From positions 1-17,704 of the forward strand of contig JAFSOM010000641.1 in assembly GCA_017447005.1 (NCBI GenBank): 17,704 bases of DNA. Reading direction: 5' to 3'. Positions 7,308-14,307 of the stretch are shown here, one piece after another (position 1 is the first letter of the stretch; every line of letters starts with the position of its first letter). The DNA comes from Oscillibacter sp. (GTDB lineage Bacteria > Bacillota > Clostridia > Oscillospirales > Oscillospiraceae). Both the position numbers and the translations under genes were made by a program. Below the pieces are notes generated by a model. That model saw nothing but the letters and a program-made list of their open reading frames with translations. It was not told the origin of the DNA and made no database searches.

Positions 7308-8558
7308 TCAGCGATTCGCGTCGTCCGATTCCGTCTCAGGGACGGGCGGCAAGTCCTGCGAATTCTTCGTCTTTTTTGCGGAACGTGAGGTACGCGGAGA
7401 CTTAGAGACCGGGATATAGGAGGAATCATGATTTTCCTCGTTGGACAGCGAATCACGGCTTGCGGAAACAGAATCACGCGTTGCGGTCGGCGGATTGGAA
7501 ATCGCCGCCGACGAATCCTCTTGCGCGCTCTCCACATCCGCGCTCTCCGTTTCTACGCTCTCCACATCCGCGCTCTCCATTTCTACGCTCTCCGCATCCG
7601 CACTCTGCGTTTCTACGCTCTCCGTATCCGCGCTCTGCGTTTCTACGTTCTCCGTATCCGCGCTCTGCGCATCCTGCGCGGCGGGAGACTTCTCGTTCGC
7701 AAAAGCGGCGCGGCGCGGAGATTCCTCTCCCTTGTCCGGCGCTTGGAATTCGGGGAAATGCTCCCTGTGTTGCGACCACATAGCGGGCTTGTTCAGATAA
7801 GAGTAGAAATGGAGTCGCAAGGGCACCTTTTTGTCATGTCCGAAATAGTCGATAATCTTCCGGTCCGTGGCGGCTGCATATTTCTTGTACCATTCGCAGA
7901 GTTCCTCGCACTTCTGCAACCGCTCTTTCGTATCCGCATGGGCCTTGCGCTCGTCCGACAAATCCGCCTGCTCATCGTTATATTTTTTGAGCAGGTCGTT
8001 ATATTCGCCGAGCAGTTGGTCTTCCTGTTTCTTCTTCGCGTCCTCCAGCTCTTTCCGCTTTTTCACGGCGTCGTCTCTGACACGCTCCGCCTCAGTCCAT
8101 TTCTTCTGATACTCTTCCGCATCTTCTTCGGCCTTGCGCTTTTCGGAAAGCAGACGCGCTTTTTCCGCTTCAAACTCCTCCCGCTCGCTTTGAAGCGCCT
8201 CTTTCGCCTCTTCAAGCGCAAGCGCTTTGTCCTCGTTGTCGCTGATAAGGCCGGACAGCTTCGCGGTCTTAAGCTTCAAATCGGAGTAAAGCGCGTCCTG
8301 CTCCCGGTACTCCGCAAGCTGGGCCGTCAAGCCCTCCAACTGCCGGCTCAGGTCGCCCTTATCGCGTTCCAGACGGTCGATTTCGTCCAAGCGCTCCTCA
8401 CCGTCCCGGCAAAGGGCCTCCACCATATCCCGCAAGTCGTCAGCCATGTCGACCAACTCGCGGATTTGCTCACATCCGGCCTTCATGCTTGTCCGCGACT
8501 TTTCGCCAATCGCCTTCTGATAGGCGTTGTATTTCCGCAGGCTCTCCAAATTCGCCAT
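7308..8558 (-). CDS. Long coiled-coil protein with 10-residue repeats, 416 aa
   Basis: Residues ~45-230 form a nearly unbroken, highly charged heptad-rich coiled coil. A short globular segment follows (~231-272, DRKIIDYFGHDKKV..., SYLNKPAMW). Residues 299-348 hold five tandem copies of a 10-residue acidic unit with consensus SADxESVETx, and a Ser/Thr/Pro-rich tail that looks disordered closes the protein. No catalytic motif, signal peptide or membrane segment is seen. ATG at 8558 is preferred because AGGAG and GTGAGG precede it; ATG at 8576 would give 422 aa and overlap the upstream stop as ATGA. It lies 14 bp downstream of the 517-aa Hsp70 gene. A scaffold, tether or adaptor for the Hsp70s is a reasonable inference. 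Confidence 0.85.
   Translation of the reverse strand: MANLESLRKYNAYQKAIGEKSRTSMKAGCEQIRELVDMADDLRDMVEALCRDGEERLDEIDRLERDKGDLSRQLEGLTAQLAEYREQDALYSDLKLKTAKLSGLISDNEDKALALEEAKEALQSEREEFEAEKARLLSEKRKAEEDAEEYQKKWTEAERVRDDAVKKRKELEDAKKKQEDQLLGEYNDLLKKYNDEQADLSDERKAHADTKERLQKCEELCEWYKKYAAATDRKIIDYFGHDKKVPLRLHFYSYLNKPAMWSQHREHFPEFQAPDKGEESPRRAAFANEKSPAAQDAQSADTENVETQSADTESVETQSADAESVEMESADVESVETESADVESAQEDSSAAISNPPTATRDSVSASRDSLSNEENHDSSYIPVSKSPRTSRSAKKTKNSQDLPPVPETESDDANR
7521..7670 (-). repeat. 30-bp in-frame tandem repeat, five units
   Basis: Five imperfect 30-bp units, each encoding ten residues (SADTENVETQ, SADTESVETQ, SADAESVEME, SADVESVETE, SADVESAQED), lie in the 3' part of the 416-aa coiled-coil gene. 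Unit boundaries are near 7531, 7561, 7591, 7621 and 7651, with a degenerate edge down to 7521. Adjacent units differ by a few bases. The period is a multiple of three, so gain or loss of units would keep the frame. Confidence 0.85.
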
Positions 8559-8572
8559 GTCCGCCTCACTCC

Positions 8573-10126
8573 TCATAATTCAATCTTCAGCGTATCGTGT
8601 CCCACAATCGGAACCGTACCGACGTCGGAACCCGTGGGAACGGCGCCGTAATCAATCCGGATTTCCCTGTCCCGGTCCACGGCCAAGCGGTAGAGGGACG
8701 CGTCCCGTTTCGTTTCCTCGCTGAGACGGAAACGCCCCAGATAAACTTCCTTTTCCTCCTCTTCCGCGTACAGGGACTGGTAAACGCTGACGCTTTCCGC
8801 GTCGTCCAGCGCGGACAGGGCGGCGTAGGGCGTGGAATATTCCTTCCAGCAGTCGTTCGCGGTCAGGCGCGTGCGAACTCTGCCCTTCGCGTCCTTGGTG
8901 TAAATGACAAAGGGAATCCGGTCTCTGATGACAAAGCGGTTTTCGCCGAGCAGGTCCTGATAGATAGCCGCGCCGAGGGCTACGGAATGATAAATCCGCT
9001 CTTCCGCGTCTATCCCTTCATTTTTTTCGTACAGCGCGTCCGTATCCCCGCTCCGGCGTTTGCGAAAATACCCGCTGATTTTCTCCCGGAAATACGGGAT
9101 GGAGGACGTTCCGCCGATGACGAAAATATCCGTGACATCTTCGGGAACCAAATCCGCGCTGTCCGCGAAAAGCCTGTCCAGAAGTTTTTCAATCCGGCTC
9201 TCCCAGCGCTCTTCGTCCAACATTGCGTACACTTCGGCGCCGGAGAGGGGAATAAATTTCACGGAATCGCCTATCGGCGTAACGGAAACTTCGGCGCTTT
9301 CCTCCAAGTCGCGCTCATCGTCGGAGAACAGCTCCTCCTTTGCATCGTCAATGGCTTCCATCAGCTTATAGAAGTTACTGCGGCGTATCTGCGGGGAAGG
9401 AGGCGCTTTGAGAATGGAACGAACGATTTCCGGGGCTTTCACAGAGAGAATTTTGTTGATAATCCCCTCGTTCACGTTGTTGCCGCCATAGGAGATTCCC
9501 GCCGCCGCCTGCGTCTGAATGAGCCTGCCTTGCTTGGAGTCCGTGACGGAGACAAGGCAGGCGTCCATTGTTCCGCCGCCCAAGTCGAAAATCAGGACAT
9601 GTCGCTCCTCGTCGTCGTCCAAATACTCCTGCATGAGGAAGAAAAACGCGGCGAACGGTTCGGTAATGACGGAATTTACGGCGAAACCAGCCTGTTCGGC
9701 GGCCTGTCTGACAATCAGGCTCTGCCTCCGGGAGAAGTTGACCGGGACGGTAATGACCGTCGAAATGTCATCTTCCTTGCTCGTCTCTCGAATCGCCTGA
9801 TACAGACAGCGCATAATGTCCAGCGTCACGTCACGAACCGCAACGGTTTTTCCGAAACTCAGTTCCCGTTTCCAGTCCTTTTCCTGAAGATGTCGCTTGA
9901 TAAAGCGGATTCTGTCGTTCTCCTCGGCGACCTTAATCAGAGCCGTCTTTCCAAGCAGACAGCCGACGCCCTCCTCTTTTTCCTCCTTTTCCTCGTACAA
10001 TATCACGTTGGGAATATGCTTTTTGTCCACAACCTTTCCCAGTTTGAGCGGGGCAAAGGCTCCGTTTTTCTTCTTTTCCGCGCCCTTGATGTTGCACGTT
10101 CCAAAGTCAATGCCAATTCTGCGCAC
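8573..10126 (-). CDS. Divergent DnaK-like Hsp70 ATPase lacking the lid domain, 517 aa
   Basis: The nucleotide-binding domain (1-~392) has DFGTCN (7-12), K77 in FIKRHL, E156 in TEPFAAF, FDLGGGTMD (180-188), YGGNNVN (213-219) and IGGTSSIP (337-344), so ATPase residues appear kept. The remaining ~125 residues fit a beta substrate-binding region only; the alpha lid and DnaK-type C-terminus are absent. The start is set at GTG 10126 because it gives the usual Hsp70 N-terminus (MRRIGIDFG) and has AAAGGA and TGAGG upstream. An upstream GTG at 10144 would overlap the previous stop and add six residues without a ribosome binding site. The gene sits between the 347-aa coiled-coil protein, a possible exchange factor, and the 416-aa coiled-coil protein. 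It is not a housekeeping DnaK. Confidence 0.92.
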   Translation of the reverse strand: MRRIGIDFGTCNIKGAEKKKNGAFAPLKLGKVVDKKHIPNVILYEEKEEKEEGVGCLLGKTALIKVAEENDRIRFIKRHLQEKDWKRELSFGKTVAVRDVTLDIMRCLYQAIRETSKEDDISTVITVPVNFSRRQSLIVRQAAEQAGFAVNSVITEPFAAFFFLMQEYLDDDEERHVLIFDLGGGTMDACLVSVTDSKQGRLIQTQAAAGISYGGNNVNEGIINKILSVKAPEIVRSILKAPPSPQIRRSNFYKLMEAIDDAKEELFSDDERDLEESAEVSVTPIGDSVKFIPLSGAEVYAMLDEERWESRIEKLLDRLFADSADLVPEDVTDIFVIGGTSSIPYFREKISGYFRKRRSGDTDALYEKNEGIDAEERIYHSVALGAAIYQDLLGENRFVIRDRIPFVIYTKDAKGRVRTRLTANDCWKEYSTPYAALSALDDAESVSVYQSLYAEEEEKEVYLGRFRLSEETKRDASLYRLAVDRDREIRIDYGAVPTGSDVGTVPIVGHDTLKIEL

Positions 10127-10140
10127 TGCCTCACGTCCTT

Positions 10141-11184
10141 TCACGCTCTGGGATACGTCCCGGCGCCCCGGTATTTTCCGATGTGATACGTTCCCGGTAT
10201 CAGCGCCATGCGGATACGCCCGTCTTCCTCATAGGCGATATAATAACTCTCCCGCTCAATTTTCGTAATCACGCCGTCCTGTCGGGGGGTCGTTACGTCG
10301 TCATAGAAAACAGGCTCTTCCAAATACGCGTACTCGTTGTCGTTGAGCTTCTTCCCCTCGCGCCATTCCAGTTTCTTGACGCCGCAGTTTTCAAGATATT
10401 CTTCGATACGGAACTTTAACTCGCGTTTCGCCAGCGCCTTGCATACCGTTTTCTTGAGGATTTTCGCGGATTCCTCCGCCAAATCGCCCGCGTCGGCGTC
10501 CGGACTTTTTTTCCGCAGGGCGGCGAAATCCCGGGCGCACTTGTCTATCAGATTCAGGAAAGAGGCTTTCTCGCCGCCGTTCGCCGACAGACGCCCTTCC
10601 GCGCTGCGTTTCAGCTTTGCCGCCTCGTCCTCAAATTTCCGCAGGCGCCGCTCGTAATCACAGCTCCCCGCGTTTTCATGAAAGAGGACATCGGACGCTT
10701 TCGGGCCTTCCTTCGGGACAAATTCCCCTTGCGCGGGGTTCGGCTTATCGGTTCGCAGGGACGCCGCCCGCCCGTCTTTTGACGGAGCTTCCGGGGCCTC
10801 AGTCTTTTGCAGGCTTTTCACCTGAGCGCGCAGGCTTTTCACCTGAGCGCGCAGGTATTCCGCCTCGGAAGAAAGCGCTCTATTCTTTATGGACAGCTCC
10901 TCCACCTGAGCGCGCAGGGCTTCCGCCTCGGAAGAAAGCGCTCTATTCTCTGTGAGCAGCTTACCGTTCTCTTCGGACAGCGTCTCCGCCCAAACGCGCA
11001 GTTCCCGCGCTTCGTCGGAATCGCTTCCGCCCGTCCGTTTCCGCTTTTCTTCGGAAAACTGACGATATTGATAATTGCCTATCCTGTGATTGTCGTCTAT
11101 GCCATGTCCCATCTGAGGCTCCTCCAAGTCCTCCTCGTCATATCTTCGCGTCACTTGCTTTCCCCAGAAGAAACGCCATTCCAT
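10141..11184 (-). CDS. Coiled-coil protein with possible GrpE-like C-terminal domain, 347 aa
   Basis: After a short N-terminus (MEWRFFWGKQ), residues ~56-127 form a repeat-built coiled coil (ALSSEAEALRAQV and ALSSEAEYLRAQV). A linker rich in Pro, Lys and Glu follows, then helices (~175-265) and a C-terminal domain (~241-335). That domain aligns by eye with the C-terminus of the adjacent 270-aa protein through EYLENCGVKKLEWREGKKL against EYFRDCGIRSQEYRAGRRL. The layout of coiled coil, helices and a 'CGV..E..G..L.D' segment followed by 'GVI..I...YYIAYE...IRMA' recalls the GrpE beta domain. A nucleotide exchange role for the neighbouring Hsp70s is therefore a hypothesis. ATG at 11184 gives a 14-bp gap after the 270-aa gene with GGGGG upstream; a GTG at 11241 would overlap it by 43 bp and is less likely. 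Confidence 0.85.
   Translation of the reverse strand: MEWRFFWGKQVTRRYDEEDLEEPQMGHGIDDNHRIGNYQYRQFSEEKRKRTGGSDSDEARELRVWAETLSEENGKLLTENRALSSEAEALRAQVEELSIKNRALSSEAEYLRAQVKSLRAQVKSLQKTEAPEAPSKDGRAASLRTDKPNPAQGEFVPKEGPKASDVLFHENAGSCDYERRLRKFEDEAAKLKRSAEGRLSANGGEKASFLNLIDKCARDFAALRKKSPDADAGDLAEESAKILKKTVCKALAKRELKFRIEEYLENCGVKKLEWREGKKLNDNEYAYLEEPVFYDDVTTPRQDGVITKIERESYYIAYEEDGRIRMALIPGTYHIGKYRGAGTYPRA
10810..10949 (-). repeat. Direct repeats in the coiled-coil segment (21-bp and 63-bp periods)
   Basis: A perfect 21-bp direct repeat occupies 10810-10830 and 10831-10851 (seven codons, one heptad: SLRAQVK-type). A 46-bp segment at 10841-10886 recurs at 10904-10949 with two mismatches, a 63-bp period equal to three heptads. 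The coiled coil has grown by whole-heptad duplication, which leaves its register intact. Confidence 0.85.
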
Positions 11185-11198
11185 CACAAGGCCCCCAT

Positions 11199-12011
11199 TC
11201 AGCGCTCGCAGACATAATAACTGCAAATTCCCTCCACGCACGCGTCCTGCATGTCCTCGTCCTCCTCCTGATAGCCGATGAAAAGAATGGGCCGTATCAT
11301 CTGAATGACCTCATAATTCTTCTCCTTCTGGCGCGTCGTCTTAATAAAGGCCTGCGTCGTTTGCGTATCCAGATAAGTCAGGTCGTCGTCGGACAGGCGC
11401 CGCCCCGCCCGATACTCTTGACTCCTGATTCCGCAGTCCCTGAAATATTCCCTGAGACAGGCTTTGACGGGGCTGTCCCTCTCGTTAAGGAGCCACAGCT
11501 TCAAGAGCGTCTGCCTGAGAATTTTAGGAAACTCGCCCGCCATTTTTTCCCCGTCCTTGCAATGCCGGGAGAGCTTGCGCACCTTGTCGGCGTAATTGCG
11601 CAACAGCGTTTCATAAGGTTCGCGGTGTCCTCCGGCTACGGAAAGAATCCCCTCCACCATGCGTTCGTATCCCCGCATAATGCGCGTGAGCGTCTCCTCA
11701 TTTTCGCGGGGGTTGTCCGTGAACACAAGCGCGTCCTCCGGCGCCCGCTCGTCCGTCCAGTTTTCAGGGGCGGACGTAACGTCCGGGCGGATTGCGCCGT
11801 AACGCCGCTCCAGCGCGGAAAGCGGGCTTCCATATTTCTCCGACAGGCGGCTGAATAAACTTTCGGCTTTCCTTCTGTCAGGCGGGTACACGGCCCCCTT
11901 GTCGGCAAGGTTCGGGCGGACTGCGCCGTAACGCCGCTCCAGCGCGTCGAGCGGGGGGAGCGGGCTTGCGTATTTCTCCGACAGGCGGCTTAATAAAATT
12001 TCAGCGTCCAT
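11199..12011 (-). CDS. Protein with duplicated N-terminus and C-terminal domain shared with the 347-aa neighbour, 270 aa
   Basis: The N-terminal half holds two copies of a motif: LLSRLSEKYASP...LERRYGAVRP (6-33) and LFSRLSEKYGSP...LERRYGAIRP (52-77). A helical middle follows (~105-180). The C-terminal ~85 residues (EYFRDCGIRSQEYRAGRRLS, YLDTQTTQAF, then a beta-like IRPILFIGYQEED) align with the C-terminus of the 347-aa product. If that domain is GrpE-like, this would be a second candidate exchange factor, placed directly after the 532-aa Hsp70. The start is ATG at 12011 in a TGATG overlap with the Hsp70 stop, with AAAGGG upstream, implying translational coupling. No catalytic motif or membrane segment is seen. 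The function is inferred from context only. Confidence 0.85.
   Translation of the reverse strand: MDAEILLSRLSEKYASPLPPLDALERRYGAVRPNLADKGAVYPPDRRKAESLFSRLSEKYGSPLSALERRYGAIRPDVTSAPENWTDERAPEDALVFTDNPRENEETLTRIMRGYERMVEGILSVAGGHREPYETLLRNYADKVRKLSRHCKDGEKMAGEFPKILRQTLLKLWLLNERDSPVKACLREYFRDCGIRSQEYRAGRRLSDDDLTYLDTQTTQAFIKTTRQKEKNYEVIQMIRPILFIGYQEEDEDMQDACVEGICSYYVCER
11793..11997 (-). repeat. Partial gene-internal duplication
   Basis: A perfect 25-bp match (11793-11817 and 11922-11946) and a 27-bp near match (11833-11859 and 11971-11997, one difference) lie in the same order. Spacings are 129 and 138 bp; the 9-bp difference corresponds to three extra codons (PPL) in one copy. They encode the two SRLSEKY...LERRYGA motifs. 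The near-identity in DNA suggests a recent duplication or ongoing homogenisation. Confidence 0.85.
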
Positions 12012-13609
12012 CAATACAAATTACCCTTTCTGTTAATCAGGAGCTGACCGGACCCCACGACGGTTTCCTCCTTGTCGACAACCTCGGCCTCTATGCTCGG
12101 CGTTCCGTCCGCGTCAATGCGAAACGTCACCCTTACCGCAAGATTGGGGACATCGGGAAGTCCGGATACCGTCAGCTCGTCCACCAGATTAATGCCCTCG
12201 TCGTCAATGCGCTTTGCGTCCGGGTAGTTCTTAACGTCCTTCTCGTAATATTCTATGGCAATCTCCCGCTGGCCCTCCCGGGCGGGATAGTAGAGGCGGG
12301 AGCCGGAGCACGGCAAGCTCTGTCCCACGGGAATCAACGGCTCAAAGGCGTTGAGGCTTTTGCCCTTTACGATGCGCGTGCCGATTTCAAAGCGCGTCTT
12401 TTCCTCGGTTTTCAACTCCTTTGAGGCCAACAGCGCGGCGCCTCTGGCAATCAGCGTGGACGCGTCCGCCGAGGCGGTGACAAGGTTCCTCAAATCGTCG
12501 TACTCTTTCAGCAGGTCCTGAATCAGCCGAATTTGCGAACTGCCGCCCGCCAGCACCACCTCGTCCACGGCGTCCGCGTCTCCGCGCCGCTTCATTTCCT
12601 CCAGAACTCTCCGCGTCAAGTCTACGGTTTTCTTAACGTCGGCCTTTACAATCCGGTAAAATTCCGCCTCATCCATATGCAGTTCCATCATGCGCGGGTC
12701 GCTTTCGTCGTCCGTGAAGAAATTGACCGTCTGGGAAGAGACTTCGCTTTCCGTGAAATCGAGCTTCATATCCTCTGCGGCGCGGAAAATTTCCGTTCGG
12801 TTCAGCATAAAGCGGGCGCGAGAGAGTCCGTACTCCTCCGCGTCCTCCGCGGAATATCCTTCCGCTTCCTCGGCGTCAAAGGGGTAGTCCTTGTCCGTCT
12901 CTCGCAGACACTTTTCCCACAGAACCGCCGCGATTTTCTCCGTCAGGCGGTTGCCGCCGAGACGCTTGTCCCCGTCCGTTTCCAGTTCCCTGTAGAGGTC
13001 GTCCTTCCGCCTGATGACGGACACATCGAACGTTCCCCCGCCAAAGTCATAAACCAGAATGGTTTTCCCGTCCTCGCCGTTTTCCTCCTGATAGGCCACG
13101 GCGGCGGCGGTGGGTTCCGCGGCCACTTTGATTTGAGAAAATCCGGCCTGTTTGGCCGCCTTTTCAATGGCGTCCTTGACCGCCGCCTTTTCCATGGGGT
13201 CAAACTGCGCGGGAACGGTAATAACGGCCCTGTCAATCGTCCCGCCCGTCTCCCCGAACTCCCTGAGCAGTTTGGGCTGTACAATCTGGATAAGCTGATT
13301 CAGGAAAAATTGGGCGGCCTGAATTGGCTTAATGGAAAACTTGTCTCCGTTTTCCGCCTTTACGCGGTATTTTTTCGTGGAGTTCGTGAGATCAAGTTTA
13401 AAGTTTCTCACGCAGGCCTCCGGATTCTCCGCGCCTTTGACCGCCGCGCTTTGGCCGATAATGTAATCGTCCTCCGAGTTAAAGTACAGGACGGTCGGGA
13501 TAACCGCCCTTCCCCCCTGCAAGCGCATGGAGCGGGAACGCCCTTTCTTATCAATGTAACTGACTTCCGTCGTGGTCGTTCCAAAATCAATGCCGAGTTC
13601 CTTGCCCAT
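12011..13609 (-). CDS. DnaK-like Hsp70 ATPase without lid domain, 532 aa
   Basis: The most canonical of the four Hsp70s. The nucleotide-binding domain (1-~398) carries DFGTTTT (8-14), K71 in NFKLDL, E165 in AEPTAAAVAY, YDFGGGTFDVSV (187-198), LGGNRLTEKI (217-226) and LAGGSSQI (353-360). The remaining ~130 residues fit a beta substrate-binding region (ELTVSGLPDVP, VTFRIDADGTPSIEAE), with no alpha lid; DnaK is usually ~600-640 aa. The chosen start is ATG 13609 (MGKELGIDFG), with GGAGG seven nt upstream and two bases after the previous stop. A TTG two codons earlier is less likely. The product ends in a TGATG overlap with the 270-aa gene. Its partners are most likely encoded by the adjoining genes. 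Confidence 0.94.
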   Translation of the reverse strand: MGKELGIDFGTTTTEVSYIDKKGRSRSMRLQGGRAVIPTVLYFNSEDDYIIGQSAAVKGAENPEACVRNFKLDLTNSTKKYRVKAENGDKFSIKPIQAAQFFLNQLIQIVQPKLLREFGETGGTIDRAVITVPAQFDPMEKAAVKDAIEKAAKQAGFSQIKVAAEPTAAAVAYQEENGEDGKTILVYDFGGGTFDVSVIRRKDDLYRELETDGDKRLGGNRLTEKIAAVLWEKCLRETDKDYPFDAEEAEGYSAEDAEEYGLSRARFMLNRTEIFRAAEDMKLDFTESEVSSQTVNFFTDDESDPRMMELHMDEAEFYRIVKADVKKTVDLTRRVLEEMKRRGDADAVDEVVLAGGSSQIRLIQDLLKEYDDLRNLVTASADASTLIARGAALLASKELKTEEKTRFEIGTRIVKGKSLNAFEPLIPVGQSLPCSGSRLYYPAREGQREIAIEYYEKDVKNYPDAKRIDDEGINLVDELTVSGLPDVPNLAVRVTFRIDADGTPSIEAEVVDKEETVVGSGQLLINRKGNLY

Positions 13610-13611
13610 CG

Positions 13612-14307
13612 TCAATCCTCCAGCGGATACACCGCCTGCACGTCGCCTATCCGCATCGCTTCGCCGACTACCCCGACTGGCGCGCCCCAGTAGGAATCCA
13701 CAATTTCTCCAAGGTCGAGAAAGAGCGCCTTGCAGAGGTTCAGCGCGGCCCGGTTTTCCGGACTGTCCGTTTCCGAGGTCCAGAAAATCAATTTCTCCCG
13801 CGTCGGAATCAGGCGGACATGGCGGAACAATTCCCGCAGAGCGTCCGCGAAAAAGCGCCCCTCACGGCGGAATACGTACTTCAGAACCATATAAAACAGG
13901 ACAACATTCTTGCGCTCCGGCGAAAGGGCGCAAAACGACGCCCGGATTTTCTCTCCAAACGCGCCGTCACGCGCTATCAGGTTTTCGCAGTAAATCTTGT
14001 AGACGTAGAGGGGCGTAACGGCGTTGTTCCTGTCCTCCGTATACAAATAATGGAAAATAAGATTGGCAAGCCCGCTTCGCTCTCCGCGCAGGCTTTCCAG
14101 CCGCTCTTCCATGCGCTTTTCCAGCCGCTCCTCCGGGGCCCGCCGCAGTTCCGCCGTAATGTCACGGAAAAACGCGTCGTAATACGCGCCGTAAACGTTC
14201 AGTGGCAGCGCTTTGACGCGGCTTATCGTGCGCGGGCCGTCCATGCCGTCCGGCGCGATTCTGTATTCCGTCGTTTCGGAGTAATCTTTCCACGGATTAA
14301 TCATCAT
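13612..14307 (-). CDS. Hypothetical protein, 231 aa, unrecognised
   Basis: I do not recognise this family. The sequence looks mostly helical, with many Arg and Glu residues around 50-80 (EERLEKRMEERLESLRG), aromatic-rich helices in the middle (NLIFHYLYTED, VLFYMVLKYVFRREGRFF) and a conserved-looking end (SYWGAPVGVVGEAMRIGDVQ). No signal peptide or obvious transmembrane helix is seen. ATG at 14307 (or the adjacent ATG at 14304) is preferred to the GTG at 14313; it overlaps the end of the 405-aa gene by 11 bp with a GGGTGGG stretch upstream. It ends two bases before the 532-aa Hsp70. Position between the spike block and the chaperone block suggests a baseplate accessory or an Hsp70 client, but this is context only. 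Confidence 0.8.
   Translation of the reverse strand: MMINPWKDYSETTEYRIAPDGMDGPRTISRVKALPLNVYGAYYDAFFRDITAELRRAPEERLEKRMEERLESLRGERSGLANLIFHYLYTEDRNNAVTPLYVYKIYCENLIARDGAFGEKIRASFCALSPERKNVVLFYMVLKYVFRREGRFFADALRELFRHVRLIPTREKLIFWTSETDSPENRAALNLCKALFLDLGEIVDSYWGAPVGVVGEAMRIGDVQAVYPLED

Noticed and set aside
7176..7388. Short open frames across the palindromic intergenic element
   Set aside because: They translate palindromic repeats in several frames with no ribosome binding site. Such spurious peptides are common over REP-like elements.
7521..7670. Regular 30-bp repeats considered as a CRISPR array
   Set aside because: Units are directly adjacent without unique spacers, imperfect, and in frame with a coding sequence, so this is a coding tandem repeat.
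10141..11241. Longer form of the 347-aa protein starting at GTG 11241
   Set aside because: It would overlap the preceding gene by 43 bp and add 19 residues with no domain role. ATG 11184 gives a normal 14-bp spacing with a G-rich ribosome binding site.
12011..13609. Housekeeping dnaK of a grpE-dnaK-dnaJ operon
   Set aside because: The protein is about 100 residues short, lacks the lid, and has no dnaJ or canonical grpE beside it. Four paralogues in one cluster also argue against a housekeeping role.
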